Positions 9,246 to 18,944 of a DNA stretch of 64,000 bases are shown here, in pieces. Every line of letters starts with the position of its first letter. Positions within the stretch are counted from its first letter, which is position 1. The DNA lies in assembly GCF_021390935.1 (NCBI RefSeq), contig NZ_JAJPUI010000003.1, forward strand, positions 1-64,000. The letters are read 5' to 3'. Origin of the DNA: Streptomyces sp. CC228A. GTDB taxonomy: Bacteria; Actinomycetota; Actinomycetes; Streptomycetales; Streptomycetaceae. The position numbers and the translations under genes are program-made. The notes beneath the pieces are model-generated. The model did no database searches. It was not told the origin of the DNA and saw only the letters and a program-made list of their open reading frames with translations.

Positions 9246-10539
9246 GTGCTCAGTACCACAGATCAGCACGCGGACGTCGTCATCGTCGGAGCGGGGCTCG
9301 CGGGGCTGTCCGCGGCCCACCACCTCACCGGCGCCGGCCTCGCCGTACGCGTCCTGGAAGCCGCTCCGCAGGTCGGCGGCCGCATGGCGACCGACCACGT
9401 CGACGGGTACCGGCTGGACCGGCTCTGGCACCTGCTCACCACCTCGTCCGCGGAGCTCCAGCGCGCCCCGGGAGTCGACCCCGGCCTGCTGCGCCGCTTC
9501 CTCCCGGGCGTACTGGTGCACAGCGGCGGCGGCTGCACCGCACGGGCGAGGTGCGGGGCGGCGCCCGTGCGGCGCTGACCCGGGCCCGCGCGCTGGCGAG
9601 CGCTCCGCGGCCGCTGGACCACGCACGGCTCGGCGCCTCGCTGGCCCGCCTCGCGGGCACCCCGACGGAGCGGCTCATGGCCCGGCGGGAACGCCCCGCG
9701 ATGGAGGCGCTGCTGGCGCGGGGACTGCCGCCGCGCACTGTCGGAACGTTCCTGCGGCCGCTGCTCGCGGCGCTGCTCAGCGACCCGGAGCTGGTCACCT
9801 CCAGCCGCTGCGCGGACCTGGCGCTGCGCGGCTTCGCCCGGGGGCGGCTGTGCGTGCCGGGCGGCGGCGCTGCCACGCTGCCGCAGCGGATGGCGGCGGC
9901 GCTGCCGGACGGCACGGTGCGGACCGGGGTGCGGGTCAAGGACGCGTCGATCAACCGGGTGCTGACCGCGGAGCACGGCGAGTTCCGCTGCCGCTCCCTG
10001 GTGGTGGCGACGGGTGCCCGGGCGGCGGCCGAGCTGCTGCCCGGCCTGCGCGTGCCCGGCTTCCACCCGATGACGGTCCTGCACCACACGGCTCCCGAAC
10101 CGCCGCCACCGCGGCGTCGCTGGTCCTGGACGCGGACCGGGCCGGGCCCGTGTCGCACACGGCGGTGATGAGCGAGGTCGACCCGTCCCGCGCGCCGAAG
10201 GGCCGCACGCTGGTCACGTCGACGGTGCTCGGCACGCCGCCGGACGACCTCGACCGCCGGGTCCGGCGCCATCTGGCGTCGCTGTACGGCACGGACACCG
10301 GCGGCTGGGAGCTGCTGGCGGTGCGGCACGACCCGGAGGCCGTCCCGGCCATGCCGCCGCCGCACGACCTGCTGCGCCCGGTGCGCCTGCTGGCCGGCCT
10401 GTACGTGTGCGGCGACCACCGGGACGTGAGCACCCCGCAGGGGGCGCTGCACTCGGGCCACCGCGCGGCGCAGGCGATCCTCCGCGACCTGGGACTGCCC
10501 CCGGCGCATCCGACCTCCGGCCTGGAGGAGGCCGCCTGA
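9246..10539 (+). pseudogene. FAD-dependent oxidoreductase (amine-oxidase/phytoene-desaturase-like), two frameshifts
   Basis: The reading frame starts at a GTG with a good GGGGAGG ribosome site and opens with the FAD-binding motif DVVIVGAGLAGLSAA (about residue 10), followed by VGGRMATD. Sequence consistent with one flavoprotein of about 431 residues then continues in two further frames: the switch points are near 9524-9533 and 10101-10110. The C-terminal FAD segment GLYVCGDHRDV is intact. Each switch needs one extra base, and inserting two restores a length divisible by three. The gene may be intact in the organism if these are sequencing errors. Substrate unknown; relatives are annotated as NAD(P)/FAD-dependent oxidoreductases. 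Confidence 0.75.
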
Positions 10540-10755
10540 CGCACGGGGCGCCGCGGCGGCATCCGACCGGCCGCGGCGGGCGCGCCGCCCGGCGGAGGGA
10601 GGAAGGGCCGGCGCGCGGGGGAGGGTCCCGGGGACGGCACGGGGGCGTCCCCGGACCCGCGCGCCCGGGCGACGGGCCGACCCCGGGGCCGCGCGCTGGG
10701 CGGCGGGCGGCGGGCGGCGGGCGCCGGCCCCGGGCCCGCGCGCCGGGCGGCGGGC

Positions 10756-12464
10756 TCAGGCCAGGGCCGCCACCCGGTCGCGGTACGTCCGTACGGCCGC
10801 GGCCTCCCGGTAGGGCTCCAGCCGCCGCTCGAAGTCGCGTACGTACTCGGTGGCCCGCGCGGACCGCATCTCGGACGCCTGCTGCGCCGCCTCCGCGCCC
10901 AGCGCGCAGGCCTGGTCGAGCTCGCCGAGGCCCAGCCGGGACGCGGCCAGCACGACGCGGCAGAACGTGCGGCTGCGCGTGTAGCCCGGCCCGTACAGCC
11001 GCAGCGCCCGCTCGGCGTGCTGGGCGGCGGCCCGGTACTGCTGGAGGTCCCGGTGGCAGTGCGCGAACTCGTCGGCGAGCTGCGCCTCGTCGAAGGGCCG
11101 CGCCCAGTACGGCACCTCGTCCCCGGGCCGGGACGCGTCGAGCGACCGCTCGGCGCGCACCAGGGAGGAGGTGCAGGCCCGCACCTCGCCCAGCACCGCG
11201 TGCCCGCGCGCCTCCACCGCGTGCAGCAGGGCCAGGACGACGGGCGGCGCGGAGGACCCGATGCCCTGCTGGGCGACGCGGGCGAGCTGCACGGCCTCCC
11301 GCCCGTGGCCGAGGTAGACGGCCTGGCGGCTCATGGTGAGCAGGACGTACGAGCCGTACGCCCGGTCCCCCGCCGCCTGCGACAGCCGCAGGGCCTGGAC
11401 GAAGTACCGCTGGGCCAGGCCGTGCGCGGCGATGTCGTAGGAGGTCCAGCCGGCCAGCCGGGTCAGGTCGGCGGTCGCGCCGAAGAGCCGCCGCCCGACG
11501 GCTTCGCCGTAGCAGCCGCGCAGCATCGGCTCGGCCTCGTGCTCCAGGTACCGGACGAGGGCCTGCCGGGCGTGGCCGCCGCCGTAGGCGTGGTCGAGGG
11601 TGCGGAAGAGTTCGCTGACGGAACGCAGGGCGGCGATGTCGCCGCCGGTCACCCGCTGGCCGGGGCCGCGTTCCGTGCCGCGCTGCCGGGGCACCGCGAG
11701 CGCCGTGGCGCCGCGGCCCGGGCCGCCGGGGCGCCGGCCGGCCCGGTGGCGACGCCCGGCGCCGCGCCGAGACCCGCGGACGGGCCGTACGGGCCGGTGC
11801 GGGCGCCGGGTCCGGCGGGGCCCGGCAGGCCCGTGTGGCCGCCGCGCGGGGCCGCCGGCCCGGTCGTGCCCCCTCGGGGCGGGGCCCCGCCGGGTGCGGC
11901 GGTGCCGCCCTGGCCGGGCTGCTCGGTGCCCGCGCGCCCCGGTGCGCCGCGACCCTGCGCCGGTACGCGCCCCGGCGGGCCGCCCGCGGGGGTGCAGTGG
12001 GCGGGCTCGGCCCGGCCGACCCGCTCGTCGGCGCGGCCGATCAGCCAGTCCCGGCTGGGCACGACGAGCCCCGCCGGGGTGAAGGCGATCTTCCGGAGCT
12101 CGGTGTGGCTGCCGGAGTCCTTGCGCCACAGGCCGCTGACGATGTCGACGGCCTCCTCGGGCGTGGCGGCGAACTCCAGGCCCGCGTAGACGGGGGCGCA
12201 CGCGTCGAGGCCGAGGTCCTGCGCCGACAGCCGCCGCCCGAGGCGCCGTGTGAACACCTCGGCGATCAGCGCGGGCGTGGTGCCGCGCGGCTGCTGGCCG
12301 CGCAGCCACCGGGTGACGGAGGTCTTGTCGTAGCGGAGGTCGAGTCCGTGCTCCAGGCCCAGCTGATCCACCCGTCTGGCGAGTCCCGCGTTGGAGAAGC
12401 CTGCCTCGGCGATCAAGGCGGCGAGCTGGCGGTTCGGGGTGCGCTGCGGGGGTCGATCCGTCAT
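10756..12464 (-). pseudogene. HTH transcriptional regulator with TPR-like C-terminus, one frameshift
   Basis: The N-terminus (MTDRPPQRTPNRQL, then an XRE-like helix-turn-helix around SVTRWLRGQQPRG, about residues 50-60) is in one frame and the helical TPR-like half (from ALRSVSELFRTLDHAYGG to the C-terminus) is in another. The switch falls inside a Gly/Pro/Ala-rich linker somewhere between about 11690 and 11990, where the exact site cannot be fixed. One missing base explains it and would give 569 residues. The architecture recalls NsdA-like regulators of Streptomyces antibiotic production and sporulation, but this gene's own target is unknown. It is divergent from lipB. Confidence 0.7.
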
Positions 12465-12689
12465 CAGCTGTGCGGTCTCCTGCCTTCCGGGCCGGGTGCG
12501 GCCCCCTTGGAACGGCGCGAATTTAGCCGCCGCCGACGCCCGTACCGCCACCTTCGCCCCACATTCATCCGATCGTGTGAGGATTGACCCCGGCGCTGAC
12601 GGGTCGGACCTGGCCGACCCGACCGACCGGCCCCGCCGTACAGTGGCAGGGCGTGTCAGGCGCTTTTGCCTACGTTGGGAGACGGTGCC

Positions 12690-13505
12690 GTGAGTGAGCT
12701 GCGATTCGTCCACCTGGGCTTCGGGGACGCCCGGATGGAGTACCAGGAAGCCTGGGACCGGCAGCGCGACGTCCACGCCGCCCGCTTCGCGGACGAGATC
12801 CCCGACACCTGCCTGCTGCTGGAGCACCCGCCCGTCTACACGGCGGGGCGGCGCACCGCCGACAACGAGCGCCCGCTCGACGGCACGCCCGTCGTGGACG
12901 TGGACCGCGGCGGCAAGATCACCTGGCACGGACCCGGGCAGCTGGTCGGCTACCCGATCATGAAGCTGCCGCGTCCCGTGGACGTCGTGGCGCACGTGCG
13001 CCGCCTGGAGGAGGCGCTGATCCGCACGGCGGCGGAGTTCGGCCTGGAGACGAGCCGGGTGGAGGGCCGCAGCGGCGTGTGGGTGCTGGGCGACCCGGTG
13101 CAGCAGCCCCCTTCCCTCGGCGGGCTGTCCCTGGACCTGGACCCGCGGATGCTCGACGACGAGTTCGACCCGCGCCTCAACGGCCCCGAGTACGCCCCGT
13201 CGAACGCGGGCCAGCGCCGCGAGGACCGCAAGCTGGCGGCCATCGGCATCCGGGTCGCGAAGGGCGTCACCATGCACGGCTTCGCCCTGAACGTGAACCC
13301 GGACAACACCTGGTTCGACCGGATCGTGCCGTGCGGGATCCGGGACGCCGGGGTGACGTCGCTGGCGAACGAGCTCGGCCGGGACGTGACCGTGCAGGAG
13401 GTCGTGCCGGTGGTCGAGCGGCACCTGCGGGACGTCATGGCGGGCGCTGACCTGCGGCCCCGCGAGGTCATGCGTGACGGGGAGGCGGAGCCGGCCAACG
13501 CCTGA
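12690..13505 (+). CDS. lipB: Octanoyl-[acyl-carrier-protein]:protein octanoyltransferase
   Basis: LipB moves octanoyl groups from ACP to the lipoyl domains of E2 and H proteins, the first step of lipoate assembly. The sequence shows the family motifs [30 protein letters not shown], the catalytic Lys in RKLAAIG (about residue 181) and the catalytic Cys in VPCGIRD (about residue 215). At 271 residues it is longer than the E. coli enzyme because of an insert around residues 130-170, as in other actinobacteria. The GTG at 12690 is preferred over an ATG at 12666 because GGGAG sits 7 nt upstream. It lies 123 bp ahead of lipA, likely co-transcribed. Confidence 0.97.
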   Translation: MSELRFVHLGFGDARMEYQEAWDRQRDVHAARFADEIPDTCLLLEHPPVYTAGRRTADNERPLDGTPVVDVDRGGKITWHGPGQLVGYPIMKLPRPVDVVAHVRRLEEALIRTAAEFGLETSRVEGRSGVWVLGDPVQQPPSLGGLSLDLDPRMLDDEFDPRLNGPEYAPSNAGQRREDRKLAAIGIRVAKGVTMHGFALNVNPDNTWFDRIVPCGIRDAGVTSLANELGRDVTVQEVVPVVERHLRDVMAGADLRPREVMRDGEAEPANA

Positions 13506-13628
13506 CGGCCAGGGGGGAATGCGTCCCCCGGCCGGAGGTTGGCCGGACGGAGGACCGCACATTTGACGGGCGTACCCTGGGGTTCGCCGAAGAATCGAAA
13601 GTCGCGTGAGCAGAAAGGGGTGCCAGCC

Positions 13629-14606
13629 GTGTCCGCAGTCGCACCCGACGGACGCAAGATGCTGCGCCTGGAGGTCCGGAACAGCCAGACCCCCATCGAG
13701 CGCAAGCCCGAGTGGATCAAGACCCGGGCGAAGATGGGCCCCGAGTACAACCAGCTGCAGAAGCTCGTGAAGAGCGAGGGGCTGCACACGGTGTGCCAGG
13801 AAGCGGGCTGCCCCAACATCTTCGAGTGCTGGGAGGACCGCGAGGCGACCTTCCTCATCGGCGGCGACCAGTGCACCCGGCGCTGCGACTTCTGCCAGAT
13901 CGACACGGGCAAGCCGCAGGCCCTCGACCGGGACGAGCCGCGCCGCGTGGGCGAGTCCGTGGTCGCGATGGACCTGAACTACGCCACGATCACGGGCGTC
14001 GCCCGCGACGACCTGGAGGACGGCGGCGCCTGGCTGTACGCGGAGACGGTGCGGCAGATCCACGCGATGACCGCGGACCGCGAGGCCGGCCACACCAAGG
14101 TCGAGCTGCTGATCCCCGACTTCAACGCGGTGCCCGAGCAGCTCGCGGAGGTCTTCTCGTCCCGCCCCGAGGTGCTGGCGCACAACGTGGAGACGGTGCC
14201 GCGGATCTTCAAGCGGATCCGCCCGGCGTTCCGCTACGAGCGTTCGCTCAAGGTCATCACGGAGGCCCGCGCGGCGGGCCTGGTGACGAAGTCGAACCTC
14301 ATCCTCGGCATGGGCGAGACCCGCGAGGAGGTCAGCGAGGCGCTCCAGGACCTGCACGAGGCCGGCTGCGAGCTGATCACCATCACCCAGTACCTGCGCC
14401 CGTCCGTGCGCCACCACCCGGTGGAGCGCTGGGTGAAGCCGCAGGAGTTCGTGGAGCTGAAGGAGGAGGCTGAGGAGATCGGCTTCTCCGGTGTCATGTC
14501 CGGCCCCCTGGTCCGCTCCTCCTACCGCGCGGGCCGGCTCTTCCAGCAGGCCATGGAGGCCCGCGGCGCCGCGTCCGCGGAGGTGCCCGCCGCCCCCGCG
14601 GTGTGA
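13629..14606 (+). CDS. lipA: Lipoyl synthase, radical SAM
   Basis: LipA inserts two sulfurs into protein-bound octanoyl groups. The radical-SAM cluster motif CTRRCDFC gives Cys 82, 86 and 89, and the auxiliary cluster motif [12 protein letters not shown] gives Cys 56, 61 and 67. The C-terminal RSSYRAG contains the conserved Ser that ligates the auxiliary cluster. At 325 residues it has the normal length. The GTG start is supported by AGAAAGGGG 8 nt upstream. It acts directly after LipB to lipoylate pyruvate and 2-oxoglutarate dehydrogenase complexes. Confidence 0.98.
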   Translation: MSAVAPDGRKMLRLEVRNSQTPIERKPEWIKTRAKMGPEYNQLQKLVKSEGLHTVCQEAGCPNIFECWEDREATFLIGGDQCTRRCDFCQIDTGKPQALDRDEPRRVGESVVAMDLNYATITGVARDDLEDGGAWLYAETVRQIHAMTADREAGHTKVELLIPDFNAVPEQLAEVFSSRPEVLAHNVETVPRIFKRIRPAFRYERSLKVITEARAAGLVTKSNLILGMGETREEVSEALQDLHEAGCELITITQYLRPSVRHHPVERWVKPQEFVELKEEAEEIGFSGVMSGPLVRSSYRAGRLFQQAMEARGAASAEVPAAPAV

Positions 14607-14625
14607 GGTCGCGCACACGGACGAC

Positions 14626-14672
14626 CGACGGCCCGTACCGCCCCGCAGGCAGCGGAGGCGGACGGGCCGTCG
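14626..14672 (+). terminator. Hairpin terminator after lipA
   Basis: An 11-bp perfect stem (CGACGGCCCGT at 14626-14636 with its complement at 14662-14672) follows the lipA stop by 20 bp. Confidence 0.65.
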
Positions 14673-14844
14673 GCGTGTTGTCCGGCGTTTGACCCGCCGG
14701 ACATGCCTTGGTAACACCAGGGAGTGACACTGGGCCCACGCACCGCACATGGGACGCCGCCGCAGCGCCCGGCTCCCCCACCGCACCGCCCGCGCATCCC
14801 AGCACACGACGACCATCCGCTCACCCGCCGAGGGGGACACCGAC

Positions 14845-15060
14845 ATGCAGGCAGCGAGTCAGCCCGTCCGCGCCCACACCGCGCCGTCCGTGACGGGCGC
14901 ACTGCGCGCCGTCGAGGCCCTGCTGCTGGGCCGCGGCCAGCGCGTCGCGCGCCGCAACGCCTGGACCTCCGTACTGGAGGACCGCCGCAGGGCCAAGGAC
15001 CGGATCGAGGCGCAGCACGTACTGGAGGCCGCGGCGAGCCGCTCGTCGTCGGCCACGTAA
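14845..15060 (+). CDS. Small conserved basic protein of unknown function
   Basis: A 71-residue, Arg/Ala-rich protein starts MQAASQPVRAH, with a helix around GALRAVEALLLGRGQRVARRNAW and a second basic helix. The position between lipA and the DUF4191 gene is conserved in Streptomyces as I recall, where a small hypothetical protein is annotated. It ends 10 bp before the next start, suggesting co-transcription. AGGGGG lies about 9 nt before the ATG. No domain recognised. Confidence 0.65.
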   Translation: MQAASQPVRAHTAPSVTGALRAVEALLLGRGQRVARRNAWTSVLEDRRRAKDRIEAQHVLEAAASRSSSAT

Positions 15061-15070
15061 ACTTCTGAGC

Positions 15071-15778
15071 ATGGCGAGGAAGGCACATTCAGACAGCGGT
15101 GACGCTGCTGCGAACCCCGGGCGACTGAAGCAGATCGCCCTGACGTACAAGATGACCCGTCGGGCCGATCCGAAGATCGGGCTTGTCATCGCGGGCGTGG
15201 GGATCGTCGTCTTCGGCGCCCTCCTCGCGCTCGGCTTCCTGATCGGCCACCCGGTCTACCTGGGCATCCTGGGCTTCCTGCTGGCCTTCCTGGCGATGGC
15301 GATCATCTTCGGGCGGCGCGCGGAGCGGGCGGCGTTCGGGCAGATGGAGGGCCAGCCGGGGGCCGCCGCGGCCGTCCTGCAGAACATCGGGCGCGGCTGG
15401 ACGACCACCCCGGCCGTGGCGATGAACCGCAACCAGGACGTGGTGCACCGGGCGGTGGGCCGCCCCGGCATCGTGCTGATCGGCGAGGGCAACCCGAACC
15501 GGCTGAAGGGCCTGCTCGCGGCGGAGAAGAAGCGGATGGCCAGGATCGTGCTGGACGTCCCGGTGCACGACTTCGTCGTCGGCAACGGCGAGGACCAGGT
15601 GCCGCTGAAGAAGCTCCGCACGACCATGCTGAAGCTGCCGCGCGTCCTCACGGCCGCGCAGGTCACGGTCGCGAACGACCGGCTGCGTGCGATGGGCGAC
15701 ATGCTGAGCAACATGCCCGTGCCAAAGGGGCCGCTCCCGAAGGGTATGCGCATGCCGCGCGGCGGCCGCCTCCGCTGA
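15071..15778 (+). CDS. DUF4191-family membrane protein
   Basis: This 235-residue protein has two adjacent hydrophobic segments at about residues 37-55 and 62-80, then a soluble basic domain with RGWTTTPAVAMNRNQDVVHR and the Gly/Arg-rich C-terminus RMPRGGRLR. These match DUF4191, an actinobacterial membrane family of unknown function usually found beside lipA. The topology predicted is two membrane helices with the long C-terminal domain in the cytoplasm. Confidence 0.88.
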   Translation: MARKAHSDSGDAAANPGRLKQIALTYKMTRRADPKIGLVIAGVGIVVFGALLALGFLIGHPVYLGILGFLLAFLAMAIIFGRRAERAAFGQMEGQPGAAAAVLQNIGRGWTTTPAVAMNRNQDVVHRAVGRPGIVLIGEGNPNRLKGLLAAEKKRMARIVLDVPVHDFVVGNGEDQVPLKKLRTTMLKLPRVLTAAQVTVANDRLRAMGDMLSNMPVPKGPLPKGMRMPRGGRLR

Positions 15779-15797
15779 GGCCTCACCGCACAGCACA

Positions 15798-15840
15798 CGG
15801 GCGAGGGGCGCCCCGGTTCTCCCGGGGCGCCCCTCGCCCG
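15798..15840 (+). terminator. Strong hairpin terminator after the DUF4191 gene
   Basis: A perfect 19-bp stem with a TTCTC loop (15798-15816 and 15822-15840) begins 20 bp after the stop codon. Confidence 0.85.
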
Positions 15841-15844
15841 TCCG

Positions 15845-16224
15845 CGTGCGCGGCGTCAGTGGGTGGGCGCGTCAGCGGTGCGCGGCAGCCGGGGGATGCG
15901 CGGCGTCCGTCGCGTGCTCGCATCAGCGCGTGTGCGGGCCAGTAGTGCGCGGCGGCAGCGCGGGTGGGGCATGTGGTGCGCGGCGTCAGCGCATGAGCGA
16001 CGTCGCGGGTGCACGGCGTCCGTCGCGTGCTCGCATCAGCGCGTGTGCGGCGTCAGTGGGTGTGCAGCGTCAGCGCGTGAGCGGCGTCAGCGCGTGAACG
16101 ACGTCAGCGCGTGAACGACGTCCTGGGTGCGTGAGGCCGGCGCATGAGCGCAGTCAGCCCATGAGCGCCGCCAGTAGGAGCGGCGGCGTCAGTAGGTTCA
16201 ACGGGGTCAGTAGGTGCGGCGGGG
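15845..16224. repeat. Degenerate 17-bp repeat block with a 37-bp direct repeat
   Basis: CAGCGCGTGA units at 16071, 16088 and 16105 recur at exactly 17 bp, and diverged GCGTCAG(T/C)G units fill the rest. A 37-bp identical segment occurs at 15901-15937 and again at 16014-16050. The 17-bp period is incompatible with a conserved reading frame. No gene is seen here; the block lies between the DUF4191 terminator and the end of the RDD gene. Confidence 0.8.
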
Positions 16225-16695
16225 TCAGTGGGTGCGCACCTGCACGGCGTGGGACAGCCGGTCGTGGAGCCCGCGGCCGTCCCGGTCCCATACGAGGGCC
16301 GGAAGGGCGAGGCACAGCAGCGCGGTCCGCAGCACCACCCGCACCAGGCCCAGCCGCTCCCCGTCGACGGAGATGACCCGCAGCCCCAGCAGCCGCTTGC
16401 CCGGCGTGGAGCCGATGGTGCCGACGGTGAGGACGCTCAGCACGAAGAGCACGCCGAGCGCCCAGTTCCCCGCCGCCCCGGTGTCACCGCGCGTGATGAG
16501 ACCGTATGCGATCATCATGCACAGGGACCAGTCGATGAAGAGGGCGCCGAACCGCCGCCCGAGGGGGGCGATGGATCCCGGCCCGTGCTCCGGCAGCCCG
16601 AGCCGCTCGCCCTGGTAGCCGAAGTCGACACCCATCTGCTCGGCCGCCGCGCGCGGCCCGGACAGCCACGATCCGATTGCTTGCCTGTTGTCCAC
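16225..16695 (-). CDS. RDD-family membrane protein
   Basis: The protein has 156 residues and contains the RDD signature: the Arg of [12 protein letters not shown] (about residue 50) and later Asp residues in the membrane helices, with hydrophobic stretches [10 protein letters not shown] and [16 protein letters not shown] and the conserved [12 protein letters not shown] motif. RDD proteins are small multi-pass membrane proteins of poorly known function; some act in ion transport. The GTG start at 16695 is chosen; longer forms are low-complexity. It is divergent from glnA. Confidence 0.88.
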   Translation of the reverse strand: MDNRQAIGSWLSGPRAAAEQMGVDFGYQGERLGLPEHGPGSIAPLGRRFGALFIDWSLCMMIAYGLITRGDTGAAGNWALGVLFVLSVLTVGTIGSTPGKRLLGLRVISVDGERLGLVRVVLRTALLCLALPALVWDRDGRGLHDRLSHAVQVRTH

Positions 16696-16822
16696 CCGTA
16701 CACGGTACTGCGGCTCCTTTGGATCACTACGGACCGGGTGCGGGTGCCGGGCGGTCGGCCGCACCGCGGCACTACGGGCCGGGTGCGGGCGCCGCGGGGC
16801 CGGACGCACCGCGGCCAAGCCG

Positions 16823-16861
16823 GTTAACGCAGGCGAAACAAATGGGTCATGCTTGAGAAAT
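16823..16861 (+). promoter_or_regulatory. GlnR box of glnA
   Basis: Four 5-mers are spaced by exactly 6 bp: TTAAC (16824-16828), GAAAC (16835-16839), GTCAT (16846-16850) and GAAAT (16857-16861). This matches the GTnAC-n6-GAAAC-n6-GTnAC-n6-GAAAC-type actinomycete GlnR operator. It lies 100-140 bp before glnA, where GlnR would activate it under nitrogen limitation. Confidence 0.85.
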
Positions 16862-16960
16862 GCCCCGTCCCTATGGTCAGGTCCAGCGTGTGCCACCGCA
16901 CTGGCCGCACGACCCAGCTGCAACCCCGCCCTCCTCCGGGTGGGAATGAGGAGGAGTGGG

Positions 16961-18370
16961 ATGTTCCAGAACGCCGAGGAAGTCCAGAAGTTCATCAAGG
17001 ACGAGGACGTCAAGTTCGTCGACGTCCGGTTCTGCGACCTGCCGGGCGTGATGCAGCACTTCACGATCCCGGCCTCGGTCTTCGACCCGGACGAGGAGCT
17101 GGCCTTCGACGGCTCGTCGATCCGCGGCTTCCAGGCCATCCACGAGTCCGACATGGCGCTGCGCCCGGACCTGTCCACGGCCCGCCTGGACCCGTTCCGC
17201 CGCGACAAGACGCTGAACGTCAACTTCTTCATCCACGACCCGATCACGGGCGAGCAGTACAGCCGCGACCCGCGCAACATCGCGAAGAAGGCGGAGGCGT
17301 ACCTCGCCTCCACCGGCATCGCGGACACCGCGTTCTTCGGGCCCGAGGCGGAGTTCTACGTCTTCGACTCGGTCCGCTTCAGCACCTCCGCGAACGAGGG
17401 CTTCTACCACATCGACTCCGAGGCGGGCGCCTGGAACACCGGTGCGGTCGAGGACAACCGCGGCTACAAGGTCCGCTACAAGGGCGGCTACTTCCCGGCC
17501 CCGCCGGTCGACCACTTCGCCGACCTGCGCGCCGAGATCTCCCTGGAGCTGGAGAAGTCCGGCCTCCAGGTCGAGCGCCAGCACCACGAGGTGGGCACCG
17601 CCGGCCAGGCGGAGATCAACTACAAGTTCAACACCCTGCTGGCCGCCGCCGACGACCTGATGCTCTTCAAGTACATCGTGAAGAACGTCGCGTGGCGCAA
17701 CGGCAAGACCGCGACCTTCATGCCGAAGCCGATCTTCGGCGACAACGGCTCCGGCATGCACGTCCACCAGTCCCTGTGGATGGGCGGCGAGCCGCTGTTC
17801 TACGACGAGGCCGGCTACGCGGGCCTGTCGGACACCGCCCGCTACTACATCGGCGGCATCCTGAAGCACGCCCCGTCGCTGCTCGCCTTCACCAACCCGA
17901 CGGTGAACTCCTACCACCGCCTGGTCCCCGGCTTCGAGGCCCCGGTCAACCTGGTCTACTCGCAGCGCAACCGCTCCGCCGCGATGCGCATCCCGATCAC
18001 CGGCTCGAACCCGAAGGCCAAGCGCGTCGAGTTCCGCGCCCCGGACCCGTCCTCCAACCCGTACCTGGCCTTCTCGGCGCTGCTCCTCGCGGGCCTGGAC
18101 GGCATCAAGAACAAGATCGAGCCGGCCGAGCCGATCGACAAGGACCTCTACGAGCTCGCCCCCGAGGAGCACGCGGGCGTCCCGCAGGTCCCGACCAACC
18201 TCTCCGCGGTCCTCGACGCCCTGGAGGAGGACAACGAGTACCTCCAGGCCGGCGGCGTCTTCACGTCCGACCTGATCGAGACGTGGATCGACTACAAGCG
18301 CACCAAGGAGATCGAGCCGATCCAGCTGCGGCCGCACCCGCACGAGTTCGAGCTGTACTTCGACCTCTGA
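16961..18370 (+). CDS. glnA: Glutamine synthetase type I (GSI-beta)
   Basis: GlnA makes glutamine from glutamate and ammonium with ATP; GSI works as a cytoplasmic dodecamer. The 469-residue length is typical. Visible signatures are FDGSSIRGF (about residue 48), the metal/ATP motifs in [12 protein letters not shown] and [16 protein letters not shown], and the adenylylation loop [10 protein letters not shown] with Tyr 397 at the classical position, implying GlnE control. A GAGGAG ribosome site precedes the ATG. A GlnR box lies upstream. The 3' end (GTACTTCGACCTCT) is duplicated at 20846, and the gene's likely terminator now lies 2.5 kb away. Confidence 0.98.
   Translation: MFQNAEEVQKFIKDEDVKFVDVRFCDLPGVMQHFTIPASVFDPDEELAFDGSSIRGFQAIHESDMALRPDLSTARLDPFRRDKTLNVNFFIHDPITGEQYSRDPRNIAKKAEAYLASTGIADTAFFGPEAEFYVFDSVRFSTSANEGFYHIDSEAGAWNTGAVEDNRGYKVRYKGGYFPAPPVDHFADLRAEISLELEKSGLQVERQHHEVGTAGQAEINYKFNTLLAAADDLMLFKYIVKNVAWRNGKTATFMPKPIFGDNGSGMHVHQSLWMGGEPLFYDEAGYAGLSDTARYYIGGILKHAPSLLAFTNPTVNSYHRLVPGFEAPVNLVYSQRNRSAAMRIPITGSNPKAKRVEFRAPDPSSNPYLAFSALLLAGLDGIKNKIEPAEPIDKDLYELAPEEHAGVPQVPTNLSAVLDALEEDNEYLQAGGVFTSDLIETWIDYKRTKEIEPIQLRPHPHEFELYFDL
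18355..18368 (+). repeat. Left copy of the 14-bp glnA-end direct repeat (att-like)
   Basis: GTACTTCGACCTCT covers the last codons of glnA just before its TGA stop. The identical 14 bp recurs at 20846-20859. See the finding on insertion at the glnA end. Confidence 0.55.
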
Positions 18371-18944
18371 GAGGCATGGTCGGGCGACCTGGGCTGAAGC
18401 CCTGAAAACAGGCTGTGACCTGCGAAAACTTTTCTCAGTAGTTCTCGCTGCCACCGCTTGCTTCCCGCCCCCTTGTGCACCGAGTGTGCACCGCCCGGCC
18501 GATTCACTGACTTGATGTCAGGAGCAACCGCGAGGGCTGCTACCCACAGTCGGGGTGGCAGCCCTCGTCGGCTTTGCTCCTTATGTACGGCGGCAGCATT
18601 TCCTGGCCTCCTGGTAACCGGCCAGGCCGACGACCTGCGGCTTTGACTGCACCAGGGCGCCGACCTGGGCCTTCCGGTGATGACTGGCGGAGTCCCACGC
18701 CGTCCACGCCAGGCGCGCACCGGTGGCCCTTGCCGGGGCCCGGCCCGGAAGTCTCGTCATCGCCCCGAACGGGACCGCCCCCCGAGACGGTGGCGGCCCT
18801 GCGGGATGCCGGCGCTCGGCTGGTGACGGCTCCCGCAGGGCGGTTCCTCATCGTTCGGGCCGCTGCTGGTCGGGCACACTCGCAGGCTCGCCAGGTGGGG
18901 CTGATGCGAGGATGATCCTCCACTACCTGGGGGGCTCCATCCAT
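18371..18944. other. Left part of the putative insert, no clear gene
   Basis: No convincing gene is present. The sequence after glnA has an AT-rich patch near 18400-18440 that is unlike its surroundings. The hairpin at 18531-18567 lies in the middle. Short open frames on both strands have no recognisable homology. The last part holds the start region of the propeller-like gene. Confidence 0.6.
18531..18567 (+). terminator. Long hairpin within the insert
   Basis: CGAGGGCTGCTACCC pairs with GGGTGGCAGCCCTCG to give a stem of about 15 bp (one G-T pair) and a loop of about 7 nt. It is followed by a T-containing stretch (GGCTTTGCTCCTT), consistent with a factor-independent terminator, though no gene clearly feeds it from the left except glnA. 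Confidence 0.55.

Noticed and set aside
11649..14846. Minus-strand frame of more than 1000 codons across lipB/lipA
   Set aside because: Only its last part (12464-11649) is real, as the N-terminal part of the HTH regulator; the rest is antisense shadow of lipB and lipA.
18355..18368. tRNA-type attachment site for the glnA-linked insert
   Set aside because: No tRNA gene can be folded here; the att-like core lies in the glnA coding end, so only a gene-3'-end type of insertion is considered.
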